Below, one piece after another: positions 49,800-59,820 of a stretch of 64,000 nt of DNA (positions are counted from its first letter, which is position 1; each line of letters opens with the position of its first letter). The position numbers and the translations under genes are program-made. The notes under the pieces are model-generated. The model worked only from the letters and a program-made list of their open reading frames with translations. It had not been told where the DNA came from and did not search any database. The DNA is taken from positions 868,001 to 932,000 of the forward strand of contig NZ_JBHSMG010000001.1 in assembly GCF_042655435.1 (NCBI RefSeq). The letters are read 5' to 3'. Source of the DNA: Lysinimonas soli (lineage in GTDB: Bacteria > Actinomycetota > Actinomycetes > Actinomycetales > Microbacteriaceae).

Positions 49800-50501
49800 G
49801 TGCTCTATTGGTTCCTGAAGACCTTCATCGTCGGTCCGTTCGCGATGTCGGTGTTCCGACCCTGGATCCGGGGGATCGAGAACGTGCCCGAGTCGGGTGC
49901 CGTGATCTTCGCCAGCAACCACCTGTCGTTCATCGACTCGGTGTTCCTGCCGCTCGCCGTGCCGCGGCCGATCAGCTTCCTGGCGAAGAGCGAGTACTTC
50001 ACGGGCAAGGGCCTCAGCGGCTGGCTGACGAAGCACTTCTTCCTCGGGATCAACCAGCTGCCGATCGACCGCTCCGGCGGCAAGGCGTCCGAGGCATCGC
50101 TGAACTCGGGTCTCGAGCACCTGGCCAAGGGCGGTCAGCTCGGCATCTACCCCGAGGGCACGCGCAGCCCCGACGGCCGGCTCTACCGGGGGCGCACCGG
50201 AGTGGCGCGCATGATCCTCGAAGCCGGGGTCACGGTGGTGCCTGTCGCCATGATCGACACCGAGAAGGTCATGCCGGTGGGCTCGAAGTTCCCCCGGGTG
50301 CGCCGCGTCGGAGTCGTATTCGGCGAGCCGCTCGACTTCTCGCGTTTCGAGGGCATGGAGGGCGACCGTTTCGTGCTGCGCTCGATCACCGACGAGATCA
50401 TGTACGAGCTGTCGCGGATCAGCGGCCAGGAATACGTCGACGTCTATGCCTCATCGGTGAAGCGCCGGGCGAGCAGCGTCGACGCGCGCGCCGCGCGATA
50501 G
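49800..50501 (+). CDS. plsC: 1-acyl-sn-glycerol-3-phosphate acyltransferase
   Basis: This 233-residue membrane-associated acyltransferase adds the second acyl chain to lysophosphatidic acid. The catalytic H-x4-D box is N-H-L-S-F-I-D (residues 40-46). The glycerol-phosphate site is in YPEGTRSPDG near residue 120, and TVVPVAMIDTEKVMPVG follows. The N-terminal hydrophobic segment should anchor it. GTG 49800 is set by GGGAGGTC. It lies in the conserved fadD15-glcK-plsC-aroG-pknL order and probably works in phospholipid or lipoglycan supply for envelope growth. Confidence 0.93.
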   Translation: MLYWFLKTFIVGPFAMSVFRPWIRGIENVPESGAVIFASNHLSFIDSVFLPLAVPRPISFLAKSEYFTGKGLSGWLTKHFFLGINQLPIDRSGGKASEASLNSGLEHLAKGGQLGIYPEGTRSPDGRLYRGRTGVARMILEAGVTVVPVAMIDTEKVMPVGSKFPRVRRVGVVFGEPLDFSRFEGMEGDRFVLRSITDEIMYELSRISGQEYVDVYASSVKRRASSVDARAAR

Positions 50502-50543
50502 GCCAGGGTCGTCCGCCGGTCAGCACCGCGCGGCGCCCTCTTA

Positions 50544-50549
50544 TAGGCT
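50544..50549 (+). promoter_or_regulatory. Candidate -10 of the DAHP synthase gene
   Basis: TAGGCT lies 44 bp upstream of GTG 50594, with an AGAAGGAACC ribosome-binding site in between. Confidence 0.5.
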
Positions 50550-50593
50550 GAACGGCTGGGGCGTTCCCGTTCCCCCACAGCAGAAGGAACCCC

Positions 50594-51967
50594 GTGTCAG
50601 ACCCCTCAGAGACCGTCGTGCAGGCCGACCCTCAGGTGATCGCAGGCCTCGACCATTGGCGTCAGCTGCCGATCCGGCAGCAGCCGCAATGGCCGGATGC
50701 CGCCGCAGTCGCCGCCGCATCCGCCGAGATCTCGACGCTCCCGCCGCTGATCTTCGCGGGCGAGGTCGACATCCTTCGCGAACGGCTGGCGCGCGCCGCC
50801 CGGGGCGAGTCCTTCCTGCTCCAGGGCGGGGACTGCGCCGAGACCTTCGCCGGCGCGACCGCCGATCAGATCCGCAACCGCCTCAAGACGCTGCTGCAGA
50901 TGGCGGTCGTGCTGACCTACGGCGCGTCCATGCCCATCGTGAAGATGGGCAGGATGGCCGGGCAGTTCGCCAAGCCACGCTCGAGCGACACCGAGACCCG
51001 CGGAGACGTGACGCTGCCCGCCTACCGCGGCGACATCGTCAACGGTTACGACTTCACGCCCGAGGCGCGAGCCGCCGATCCCCGCCGGCTCGTGCAGGGG
51101 TACCACACCTCGGCCTCGACGCTGAATCTGATCCGTGCCTTCACCCAGGGCGGCTTCGCCGATCTGCGTGAGGTGCACAGCTGGAACCGCGGGTTCGCGG
51201 CCAACCCGGCGAACCAGCGCTACCAGGGTCTCGCCTCGGAGATCGACCGCGCCGTCAAGTTCATGGAGGCGGCGGGGGCCGACTTCGACGAGTTGAAGCG
51301 CGTGGAGTTCTACACGAGCCACGAGGGCCTCCTGATGGACTACGAGCGCCCCATGACGCGGATCGACTCGCGCAACGGCACTCCCGTCAACACGAGCGCG
51401 CACTTCCTGTGGATCGGCGAGCGCACGCGGGGTCTCGACGACGCCCACGTCGACTACTTCTCGCGCATCCGCAACCCCATCGGCGTCAAGCTCGGGCCGT
51501 CGACCACGGCCGACGACATGGAGCGCCTGATCGACAAGCTCGACCCGGAGCGCGAGCCCGGTCGCTTGACGTTCATCACGCGCATGGGCGCCGGCAAGGT
51601 GCGCGATGCGCTTCCGCCGCTGCTCGACGCGATCAAGGGCTTCGACGCGATGCCGCTGTGGGTCACGGATCCGATGCACGGCAACGGACTCACCACGCCG
51701 ACCGGCTACAAGACCCGCCGCTTCGACGATGTCGTGGACGAGGTGCGGGGCTTCTTCGAGTCGCATCGCGAGGCCGGAACGCACCCGGGCGGCATCCACA
51801 TCGAGCTGACCGGCGACGACGTCACCGAATGCCTGGGCGGATCGGAGCAGATCGACGAGGCGACTCTCGCGACGAAGTACGAGTCGCTCTGCGACCCGCG
51901 CCTCAACCACATGCAGTCGCTCGAGCTGGCCTTCCTCGTGGCCGAGGAGCTCACGATCGCGCGCTGA
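50594..51967 (+). CDS. aroG: 3-deoxy-7-phosphoheptulonate (DAHP) synthase, class II
   Basis: This 457-residue enzyme (EC 2.5.1.54) condenses PEP and erythrose 4-phosphate, the first step of the shikimate pathway. It is the plant-like class II type. Key segments are FLLQGGDCAETFAG, GRMAGQFAKPRS, LPAYRGDIVNG, EFYTSHEGLLMDYERPMTR, FLWIGERTRGLDDAHVDYFSRIRNPIGVK, and WVTDPMHGNG with metal ligands near the end (IELTGDDVTECLGG). GTG 50594 follows AGAAGGAACCCC. It corresponds to mycobacterial aroG (Rv2178c) next to pknL. In mycobacteria this enzyme is allosterically inhibited by aromatic amino acids and partners chorismate mutase; that is not visible here. Confidence 0.97.
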   Translation: MSDPSETVVQADPQVIAGLDHWRQLPIRQQPQWPDAAAVAAASAEISTLPPLIFAGEVDILRERLARAARGESFLLQGGDCAETFAGATADQIRNRLKTLLQMAVVLTYGASMPIVKMGRMAGQFAKPRSSDTETRGDVTLPAYRGDIVNGYDFTPEARAADPRRLVQGYHTSASTLNLIRAFTQGGFADLREVHSWNRGFAANPANQRYQGLASEIDRAVKFMEAAGADFDELKRVEFYTSHEGLLMDYERPMTRIDSRNGTPVNTSAHFLWIGERTRGLDDAHVDYFSRIRNPIGVKLGPSTTADDMERLIDKLDPEREPGRLTFITRMGAGKVRDALPPLLDAIKGFDAMPLWVTDPMHGNGLTTPTGYKTRRFDDVVDEVRGFFESHREAGTHPGGIHIELTGDDVTECLGGSEQIDEATLATKYESLCDPRLNHMQSLELAFLVAEELTIAR

Positions 51968-51985
51968 GCGAGCCGGGCGAACGGA

Positions 51986-53947
<1,962 letters not shown>

Positions 53948-53953
53948 CGTTCG

Positions 53954-53959
53954 AGTGTA
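53954..53959 (-). promoter_or_regulatory. -10 box of the pknL-like gene, likely leaderless
   Basis: On the minus strand TACACT ends 6 nt before GTG 53947 with no ribosome-binding site between. Confidence 0.55.
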
Positions 53960-54015
53960 GGCAGAGGCATCCTGAACGGTCGGCTGCCACACGGTGAAGG
54001 AGTCCTCAGCTGTGC

Positions 54016-55341
54016 TCAGCGATAGTTCGCGAGCCAGGCCCACGCGCTGGATTCCCACTTGGCGTAGGCCTCCGGGTAGGCCGAGATCTGGACCTTCTGG
54101 GCGGCCTGGGTGATCGTCATCGACTGCCACCCCGCGATGTCGAGCAGTCCGCGGGTGCGCCCGGCGTTGGGGTTGCTCGGTCCGCCGTAGAACAGCTCGG
54201 CGGCGTGGACCGGGTCGAGCAATTGCGCGCGCGCGCCCCACCCCGTGCTCGGCCGCTGCTGGAACAGGCCAAGCGAGTCGCGGTCGCCGTAGTTGAGATT
54301 GCGCAGCCCGGATTCCTGCATGGCGGCGGCCAAGGCGACGACGATGCCGCGGTCCGGGACCCCCAGTCGCTGTCCGACCTGGATGATGATGCGCGCGTTC
54401 GCCGCCATCTCCTCGGTCAGCGGGGTGCCGGTACTCGCGGGCTGCGCAGCGGAGCCGCCGCCGGGGATCACGAGGGTGCGTCCGGAGTAGATGATGCTCG
54501 AGCTGCCGAGTCCGTTCGCGGCGAGGATCGACGAGACGGTCACGCCGAACCGCTGGGCGATCGACGAGATGGTGTCGCCGGAACGGATCGTGTACGAGGT
54601 ACCCGCGGGGGCGGCCGGAGTCGAGGGCGCCGTCGACGGCGCGACCGGGGTCACATTGGCGACGGTCTGGATGGCGAGGGTCGATCCCGACGGGATGGCG
54701 ATGGTCTGCCCTGCGTGGATGATGCTCGACCATCCCAGGCCGTTCGCGGTGAGCACGGACTGGGTCGACACGCCGAATCGCGCCGCGATGCCGCTGATCG
54801 TGTCGCCCTTCTGGATCGTGTAGCGCCCGCCCGCCGTCGTGACGGACGCAGCAGGCGCGGCGGGCGCCGTGGGCGCGGCAGCGGTCGACGTCGAGAGCTT
54901 GAGCACCTGTCCGGGGAAGATCAGCGACTTCCAGCTGAGGCCGTTGAGAGCGAGGACGGACGCCGTCGACAGGCCGAAACGCCCGGCGATCGACGAGACG
55001 GTGTCGCCCGGGGCCACACGGTAGGTGGTCGGTGCCGCGGCGGCGCTGCTCTTGGACGCGGTGAGTATCTCGCGCAGCGTCTTGCCGAGTTCGCTCTTGG
55101 CCTTGGCGGGCCGCTTCGGTGCCGCCGAGGCGGAGTCCAACGGTCCGGTCAGGTTCATGCTCACAGTCATGGCCCCGGCCAGCACGATCGGCATGGTCGC
55201 CATGACGCCCTTGCCCAAGCGGCTGGAGCGGAGTCCGCCACTCGCGCCGTCCGTCACGCGGTGGTTCGAGGATGACGGGGTCAGCCGCGCGAAGACCGAG
55301 CGGGCAAACGCGCCCGAGTCGGTCGTGGGAGTGTCGGTCAT
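54016..55341 (-). CDS. LysM-repeat cell-wall protein with C-terminal lysozyme-like domain
   Basis: This 441-residue protein has an N-terminal basic region and a hydrophobic segment (VMATMPIVLAGAMTVSM) that anchors or exports it. Three LysM repeats of about 44 residues (near 105-150, 170-215 and 247-292) each contain Y-x-(V/I)-x-x-G-D-T-(V/I)-S-x-IA-x-R-F-G. The C-terminal region (AAAMQESGLRNLNYGDRDSLGLFQQRPSTGWG) resembles a transglycosylase/lysozyme-like or peptidoglycan-amidase accessory domain; E-S-G-L-R-N is a typical catalytic-Glu context. It probably binds and remodels peptidoglycan. ATG 55341 has GGCAGGACGGCG upstream. It lies 68 bp upstream of pknL in the same direction. Confidence 0.88.
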   Translation of the reverse strand: MTDTPTTDSGAFARSVFARLTPSSSNHRVTDGASGGLRSSRLGKGVMATMPIVLAGAMTVSMNLTGPLDSASAAPKRPAKAKSELGKTLREILTASKSSAAAAPTTYRVAPGDTVSSIAGRFGLSTASVLALNGLSWKSLIFPGQVLKLSTSTAAAPTAPAAPAASVTTAGGRYTIQKGDTISGIAARFGVSTQSVLTANGLGWSSIIHAGQTIAIPSGSTLAIQTVANVTPVAPSTAPSTPAAPAGTSYTIRSGDTISSIAQRFGVTVSSILAANGLGSSSIIYSGRTLVIPGGGSAAQPASTGTPLTEEMAANARIIIQVGQRLGVPDRGIVVALAAAMQESGLRNLNYGDRDSLGLFQQRPSTGWGARAQLLDPVHAAELFYGGPSNPNAGRTRGLLDIAGWQSMTITQAAQKVQISAYPEAYAKWESSAWAWLANYR

Positions 55342-55415
55342 CGCCGTCCTGCCTTCCCCCGCCCCCGGGATTCGTGATCGCTCGACGGTTCCGACGCGAT
55401 CTCGCGTTCCACGTT

Positions 55416-55434
55416 GTCACAGAAGATTAACAGA
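55416..55434. promoter_or_regulatory. Candidate MtrA-like direct repeat upstream of the LysM gene
   Basis: GTCACAGA (55416-55423) and TTAACAGA (55427-55434) form an 11-bp-spaced direct repeat resembling GTAACA-type boxes reported for the actinobacterial cell-wall regulator MtrA. A further GTAACA lies at 55475-55480. All are upstream of the peptidoglycan-active gene. Confidence 0.35.
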
Positions 55435-55514
55435 GTCAATCACCGTGGCTGGTGGGGCGGGAGTTTACCTGTTCGTAACATTTGCCTGGTCGAACGACAC
55501 CCCCCGCGACATGG

Positions 55515-55520
55515 CACTCT
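55515..55520 (+). promoter_or_regulatory. -10-like box of the Rv2175c-like gene, likely leaderless
   Basis: CACTCT ends 6 nt before GTG 55527 with no ribosome-binding site between. The match to TANNNT is imperfect at the first base. Confidence 0.35.
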
Positions 55521-55526
55521 TGAACA

Positions 55527-55868
55527 GTGAGCGACACCGCCGGCACGACGTGGCTGACCCTTCCCGACCTCGTCGACAGGCTCGGCCTTCCGCTGAGCCG
55601 GGTGCGGCGTCTCATCGAGGACCGGGCGCTGCTCGCGACCCGGGTCGACGGGGTGCTGAAGGTGCCGGCCGACTTCCTGGTCGACCGCGAGCCGATGACC
55701 GAGCTGCGCGGCACCTTCATCGTGCTCGGCGACGCCGGCTTCAGCGACGACGAGGCGATCCACTGGCTGCTCACTCCCGAGGAGAGCCTCGGTGTCGCGC
55801 CTGTCGACGCCCTGCGCGCCGGACGAAAGGCCGAGGTGCGGCGGGTCGCCCAGGCTCTGGGCTTCTAG
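55527..55868 (+). CDS. Rv2175c family DNA-binding protein
   Basis: This 113-residue protein has an N-terminal winged helix-turn-helix (WLTLPDLVDRLGLPLSRVRRLIEDRALLATRVDGVLKVPADFL) and a C-terminal helical part (GTFIVLGDAGFSDDEAIHWLLTPEESLG). This pattern and the position between pknL and polyprenyl synthase identify the Rv2175c family. In M. tuberculosis this protein binds DNA and loses affinity when PknL phosphorylates its N-terminal threonine. Thr4, Thr7 and Thr8 here are possible targets. GTG 55527 is the likely start, possibly leaderless. It converges with the polyprenyl synthase gene 7 bp downstream. Confidence 0.92.
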   Translation: MSDTAGTTWLTLPDLVDRLGLPLSRVRRLIEDRALLATRVDGVLKVPADFLVDREPMTELRGTFIVLGDAGFSDDEAIHWLLTPEESLGVAPVDALRAGRKAEVRRVAQALGF

Positions 55869-55875
55869 CCCGGCG

Positions 55876-56994
55876 TCAGGCGCTGCGGCGCGAGACGGTC
55901 TCGGCCAGGGCGCCGAGCTGCTCGCGGGCCGACCGGGTGAGCGGGGCGTCCGCCAGGGCCTGGGTCGCCAGTCCCACGTTGTGCGCGATGAGCCTCTCGA
56001 TCTGTTCGACCGCTCCGCTGTCGCGAACGGCGGTCTGCAGCATCGACACCTGTTGGTCGTCCAGTTCCCGGTCACCGAGCAGTTCGTCGAACACGCGACC
56101 CGCCGACGCCGGGAGCTTCTGCCGGGCCAGGGTCACGAGTACGGTGCGCTTGCCCTCCCGCAGGTCGTCGCCGGCCGGCTTGCCGGTGACGACCGGATCT
56201 CCGAAGACCCCCAGAAGGTCGTCGCGCAGCTGGAAGGCGATCCCCAACGGCAGGCCGAAGGCGCGGAGGGCCGCGAGCTGGGCCAGCGACGCGTCGGCGA
56301 GGGAGGCGCCGATCACGAGCGGCGCCTCCACCGTGTACTTCGCCGACTTGTAGACGATGACCCGATGGGCGCGGGGGAGCAGCTCCGTCTCGGGGCGTGA
56401 CCGCCATGAGGTCTCTTCGAGCATGTCGAGGTACTGCCCGAGCGTCACCTCGGCCCGCATGAGCGAGAACTGATCGCGGGCGGCAGAGGCGGCATCCGAA
56501 GATCGGATCTGGCGCACCCCCGAGTCGAACAGCTCGTCGCTCCACGCCAGCAGCAGATCGCCGAGCAGGAGGGCGCTCGCTTCGCCGTAGTCGCGAGCGG
56601 AGCCCGACCACCCCTGCTCGCGGTGCCAGGCCTCGAAGCGACGGTGGGCGCTCGGTCGTCCGCGGCGGGTGTCGGAGTTGTCCATGATGTCGTCGTGAAC
56701 CAGCGCGGCGGCGTGGAACACCTCGAGCGCCGACGCCACCGAGACGACCGCCGGGAGTTCGGCGGGTTCGCTGTCGTCGAGCAGCTCGCCGTCGGGGGCG
56801 AACCCCGCGACCGCTCGCCAGCCCCAGTAGCAGAACAGGGCGCGGAAGCGCTTTCCCCCTGCCAGAATCTGACGTGCCGAGTCCTCGATGACGCCGAGGT
56901 CGGGGGAGATGCCGGCCATGGTCGTGCCGTGTTCGGACACGAACTCATCGAGTCGGGACTGGACGAGATCGACTAAGCGCGTACTCCCAGCCAC
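55876..56994 (-). CDS. idsA: Polyprenyl diphosphate synthase (geranylgeranyl diphosphate synthase-like)
   Basis: This 372-residue all-helical isoprenyl chain elongase has the first aspartate-rich motif HDDIMDNSDTRRGRP and the second FQLRDDLLGVFGD. GGKRFRALFCYWGW sits at the N-terminus and GKPAGDDLREGKRTVL after the second motif, both typical. It adds isopentenyl diphosphate to allylic primers. The bulky residues just before the first motif (ALEVFHAAALVH) fit a short to medium product such as C20, but chain length cannot be fixed. It matches idsA2 (Rv2173) in the pknL neighbourhood. GTG 56994 lies 6 nt after TAGCAT, suggesting a leaderless message. Confidence 0.94.
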   Translation of the reverse strand: MAGSTRLVDLVQSRLDEFVSEHGTTMAGISPDLGVIEDSARQILAGGKRFRALFCYWGWRAVAGFAPDGELLDDSEPAELPAVVSVASALEVFHAAALVHDDIMDNSDTRRGRPSAHRRFEAWHREQGWSGSARDYGEASALLLGDLLLAWSDELFDSGVRQIRSSDAASAARDQFSLMRAEVTLGQYLDMLEETSWRSRPETELLPRAHRVIVYKSAKYTVEAPLVIGASLADASLAQLAALRAFGLPLGIAFQLRDDLLGVFGDPVVTGKPAGDDLREGKRTVLVTLARQKLPASAGRVFDELLGDRELDDQQVSMLQTAVRDSGAVEQIERLIAHNVGLATQALADAPLTRSAREQLGALAETVSRRSA

Positions 56995-57000
56995 GTACCT

Positions 57001-57006
57001 ATGCTA
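57001..57006 (-). promoter_or_regulatory. -10 box of the polyprenyl synthase gene, likely leaderless
   Basis: On the minus strand TAGCAT ends 6 nt before GTG 56994 with no ribosome-binding site between. The divergent DUF3040 gene has a TAGAAT box at 57024-57029. Confidence 0.6.
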
Positions 57007-57023
57007 TCGACGGCAAGCGGGCC

Positions 57024-57029
57024 TAGAAT
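57024..57029 (+). promoter_or_regulatory. Candidate -10 of the DUF3040 gene
   Basis: TAGAAT lies 56 bp before ATG 57086 and the message would carry a GAGGGAGCC ribosome-binding site. Confidence 0.5.
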
Positions 57030-57085
57030 GTTGCCTGATCAACGAGTCGCTGCCAACGGATGGCCCGACCGTGAGGGAGCCGGAA

Positions 57086-57454
57086 ATGCCGCTTTCTGAA
57101 CAGGAGCAGCGCCTCCTCGACGAGATGGAGCGCAGCCTCTACCACAACGATGCCGACGACGTCACGACCGTCGGCGCGCGTCGAGGCCGCCCCAACTACA
57201 CCGCCATCGTGCTCGGAGTGCTTGCGGGGGCCGTCGGCTTGATCCTGCTCGTGGTCGGGGTGAGCATCCACCAGCCGCTGGTCGGCATCCTCGGCTTCGC
57301 GATCATGTTCTCCGGGGCGCTCGTCGCCATCGCGCCGCCGCGCCGCCTCACCGTCGTCGGCTCGGCCCGCCGCGCGTCCAACGCCAAGCGCCCGAGCTTC
57401 ATGGACTCGCTCAACGAGCGCTGGGAACGGCGCAACGACGATCACGAGCACTGA
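57086..57454 (+). CDS. DUF3040 domain membrane protein
   Basis: This 122-residue protein starts with PLSEQEQRLLDEMERSLYHND, the DUF3040 signature (LSE-x-E-Q-R-x-L-x-x-I/M-E-x-x-L). Two adjacent transmembrane helices (about 40-60 and 65-85, YTAIVLGVLAGAVGLILLVV and LVGILGFAIMFSGALVAIA) follow, then a basic tail. DUF3040 proteins are restricted to Actinobacteria and commonly sit just upstream of mraZ, as here. Their function is unknown; the position suggests a role in division or wall synthesis. ATG 57086 has GAGGGAGCCGGAA. A strong terminator separates it from mraZ. Confidence 0.92.
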   Translation: MPLSEQEQRLLDEMERSLYHNDADDVTTVGARRGRPNYTAIVLGVLAGAVGLILLVVGVSIHQPLVGILGFAIMFSGALVAIAPPRRLTVVGSARRASNAKRPSFMDSLNERWERRNDDHEH

Positions 57455-57490
57455 GCTAGAGCACTGAGCTACTCGTACTGACTTCTCCCG

Positions 57491-57516
57491 AAAGGACCGG
57501 CGATCGCCGGTCCTTT
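57491..57516 (+). terminator. Terminator of the DUF3040 gene
   Basis: A perfect 26-bp palindrome beginning AAAGGACCGGCG and ending CGCCGGTCCTTT is followed by CGTCGTT. It is the strongest intrinsic-terminator-like hairpin in the window and insulates the dcw cluster from upstream transcription. Confidence 0.85.
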
Positions 57517-57666
57517 CGTCGTTAACGGGCGCGTCGCTCCCCGCGGCCGCCGAGCGTCGCATCGGCGCCTCATTCCCCTCCACTGCGCTCCACCGGCGCT
57601 CTTCCGCGTATCTGCGGGGATGTCCCCACCTTCTGGGGGTGCGAACGGCCGCATTTGGTGAGGAAT

Positions 57667-57700
57667 GTGGTTGAAAGTGGAAGGAAGTGGAGTAAAGTGG
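57667..57700 (+). promoter_or_regulatory. MraZ operator (four GTGG boxes in 10-bp register)
   Basis: GTGG occurs at 57667-57670, 57677-57680, 57687-57690 and 57697-57700, exactly one helical turn apart, in an AG-rich tract 41 bp upstream of mraZ. MraZ is known to bind direct TGGG-type repeats spaced by 10 bp at its own promoter. This is therefore very probably the autoregulatory site for the dcw operon. Confidence 0.88.
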
Positions 57701-57740
57701 GGAATGTCCTTCTGTCTGGCCGGAGAGTGAGGGGGGTCGC

Positions 57741-58175
57741 ATGCTGCTCGGCACGTTCGTCCCCAAACTCGACGAGAAGGGGCGCATCATCCTTCCCGCG
57801 AAGTTCCGCGACGACTTCTCGAGCGGCGTCGTCATGGCCCGCGGCCAGGAGCACGCGATCTACGTGTACAGCCAGCGCGAGTTCGAGGATCTGGTCGAGC
57901 GGATGCAGAAGCAGGCGCCGTCGCTCGGCAAGAAGGGTCGCGACTACCTCCGCCTGTTCCTCAGCGGAGCAACCCAGGAGATCCCGGACAAGCAGCACCG
58001 GGTGACGATCCCCGCCGTGCTGCGCGAGTACGCGGGACTCGACCGCGACCTCACCGTCATCGGAGCGGGCAGCCGCGCAGAGATCTGGGACACCGCGGCC
58101 TGGAACGAGTACTACGCCAATGCCGAGTCCGGCTTCGCCGATGCCGACGAGGAGGTGATCTCGGGACTCTTCTAG
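57741..58175 (+). CDS. mraZ: Transcriptional regulator MraZ
   Basis: This 144-residue protein has two AbrB/SpoVT-like half-domains. The first carries GTFVPKLDEKGRIILPAKFRDDF and the second DKQHRVTIPAVLREYAGL. D-x-K-G-R and D-x-x-x-R-V-x-I-P are the DNA-contact strands of each half. MraZ forms a ring (octamer or dodecamer) that binds GTGG-type repeats and represses the division and cell-wall cluster. The four-box operator sits just upstream. ATG 57741 follows GTGAGGGGGGTCGC. It is first in the dcw operon, followed after 101 bp by rsmH. Confidence 0.97.
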   Translation: MLLGTFVPKLDEKGRIILPAKFRDDFSSGVVMARGQEHAIYVYSQREFEDLVERMQKQAPSLGKKGRDYLRLFLSGATQEIPDKQHRVTIPAVLREYAGLDRDLTVIGAGSRAEIWDTAAWNEYYANAESGFADADEEVISGLF

Positions 58176-58276
58176 CGCCTCGGGCCCGACCCTCAGCCGC
58201 GCACCCTGACTTCACTTCCCCGGAGCCAGGTCGCAGCGGATGGGGATCCGGTCCGAGGGGCTCGGCCCCGTACCTC

Positions 58277-59242
58277 ATGACCGAGAACCGTTTTCACACC
58301 CCCGTCCTCCTCGAGCGGACGATCGAGTTGCTCGCCCCGGCGCTCGCGCGCCCCGGTGCCGTGCTCGTCGACGCGACCCTCGGCCTGGGCGGTCATGCCG
58401 AGGCGTTCTTGGAGCGCTTCCCCGAAATCGAGTTCGTCGGGCTCGATCGGGACCAGCAGGCACTGGCCCTGTCGGCCGAGCGCCTCGCCCGGTTCGGCTC
58501 GCGGGTGCATCTGGTGCACACGGTCTACGACCGGATCCGCGAGGTGCTCGCCGAGCTCGGCATCCCGGCCGTGGCCGGCATCCTCTTCGATCTCGGCGTC
58601 TCGTCGATGCAGCTCGACCGGGTCGAACGCGGCTTCTCGTACTCGAAGGATGCCCCGCTCGACATGCGCATGGACGACACCGCAGAGCTGACCGCGGCCC
58701 GCATCCTCGCGGAATACGACGAGGCGAGCCTGCGCCGGATCTTCTACGAGTACGGCGAGGAGAAGCTCGCTCCCCGTTACGCCAGCCGCATCGTCCAGCA
58801 GCGCGAGATCACGCCGCTCGAGACCTCCGCCCAGCTCGTCGAGCTGCTCATCGCCGCGACCCCCGCGGCATTGCAGCGCGCGGGGCATCCAGCCAAGCGG
58901 GTCTTCCAGGCCCTGCGAATCGAAGTCAACCAGGAGCTCGCCGTGCTCGAACGTGCAATCCCCGCCGCCCTCGACGCGCTCGAAGTCGGTGGGCGGATCG
59001 TGGTGCTGGCCTATCAATCGCTCGAAGACCGCATCGTCAAACGCGAGCTGGCGGCGCGATCCGCGTCGACCGCCCCGCGTGGACTGCCGGTCGAGCTGCC
59101 CGAGCACCGCCCGGAGTTCGCCCTCCTGGTGCGTGGCGCCGAGCTCGCGAGCGACGAGGAGAAGGCCAGCAACTCCCGTTCCACGCCCGTCCGGCTGCGT
59201 GCGGCCGAGCGCCTGCGGCCCGTCGCGAGGAGGGCGGCATGA
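58277..59242 (+). CDS. rsmH: 16S rRNA (cytosine-1402-N4)-methyltransferase RsmH
   Basis: This 321-residue S-adenosylmethionine-dependent enzyme (EC 2.1.1.199) methylates C1402 of 16S rRNA. It opens with FHTPVLLERTIELLAP. The SAM motif is VDATLGLGGHAEAFL, and the acidic loop EFVGLDRDQQALALS follows. ILFDLGVSSMQLDRVERGFSYSKDAPLDMRMD is the catalytic region, and QALRIEVNQEL and VVLAYQSLEDRIVK come later. ATG 58277 begins the conserved part. The Shine-Dalgarno is weak (GAGGGG at 16 nt). Its stop overlaps the ftsL-like start (ATGA). Confidence 0.97.
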   Translation: MTENRFHTPVLLERTIELLAPALARPGAVLVDATLGLGGHAEAFLERFPEIEFVGLDRDQQALALSAERLARFGSRVHLVHTVYDRIREVLAELGIPAVAGILFDLGVSSMQLDRVERGFSYSKDAPLDMRMDDTAELTAARILAEYDEASLRRIFYEYGEEKLAPRYASRIVQQREITPLETSAQLVELLIAATPAALQRAGHPAKRVFQALRIEVNQELAVLERAIPAALDALEVGGRIVVLAYQSLEDRIVKRELAARSASTAPRGLPVELPEHRPEFALLVRGAELASDEEKASNSRSTPVRLRAAERLRPVARRAA

Positions 59243-59802
59243 GCGCGCTCCCCGTCGCGGCACCTCCGCGCCCGCGCCGCGGACCCGCTCCGGAACCGCG
59301 GCGCCGTCTCGAGGTCGCACCCAGCCGCGCCCAGCGGCGGGCCCGTCCCCGGCTGCTCCCCGCGCTGGTCACCATCGGGGGGATCGGCGTGATTCTTCTG
59401 GCGCAGTTGCTGCTGAGCATCGTGCTGGCCAACGGCGCGTATCAGATCTCCACCCTGCAGTCCCAGAAGCACGACGCCGTCCTCCAGCAGCACGCGCTGT
59501 CGGAGACCCTCGACCTCTACGCCTCGCCGCAGCACCTCGCGGCGAATGCGGAAGCCCTCGGTATGGTCGCGAGCGGGAGCGCCCTCTACCTGGATGCCAA
59601 GTCCGGCGCCGTGGCGGGGACGGCGAGCACTCCGGGCGGAAGCCTGCTGGGCTCGGGCGACCACGTCGGCAATGTGCTCCTGAGCGGCACCTCGATCGTG
59701 ACACCGACCGGCACGACCACCACGACCCCCGACGCGGGGACGGGAGGGACGGGATCCTCCCCCCAGGATCCCGGACTCCTCCCGTCCCCCACCACTCACT
59801 GA
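59239..59802 (+). CDS. ftsL: FtsL-like cell division membrane protein
   Basis: This 187-residue bitopic protein has a basic, proline-rich cytoplasmic N-terminus (about 1-40) and one transmembrane helix (ALVTIGGIGVILLAQLLLSIVLA). A short coiled-coil-like extracellular stretch follows (YQISTLQSQKHDAVLQQHALSETL), then a low-complexity Gly/Ser/Thr/Pro tail. That topology, and its place between rsmH and pbpB, identify the FtsL of the divisome, which works with FtsB and FtsQ. ATG 59239 overlaps the rsmH stop and has GAGGAGGGCGGC. Sequence conservation is low, so identity rests on topology and order. Confidence 0.85.
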   Translation: MSALPVAAPPRPRRGPAPEPRRRLEVAPSRAQRRARPRLLPALVTIGGIGVILLAQLLLSIVLANGAYQISTLQSQKHDAVLQQHALSETLDLYASPQHLAANAEALGMVASGSALYLDAKSGAVAGTASTPGGSLLGSGDHVGNVLLSGTSIVTPTGTTTTTPDAGTGGTGSSPQDPGLLPSPTTH

Positions 59803-59820
59803 CCCAGGAGGAGACCAGCC

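Noticed and set aside
53948..55420. Fusion of the PASTA kinase with a long N-terminal region
   Set aside because: The region upstream of GTG 53947 overlaps the LysM gene in another frame and has shadow-type composition.
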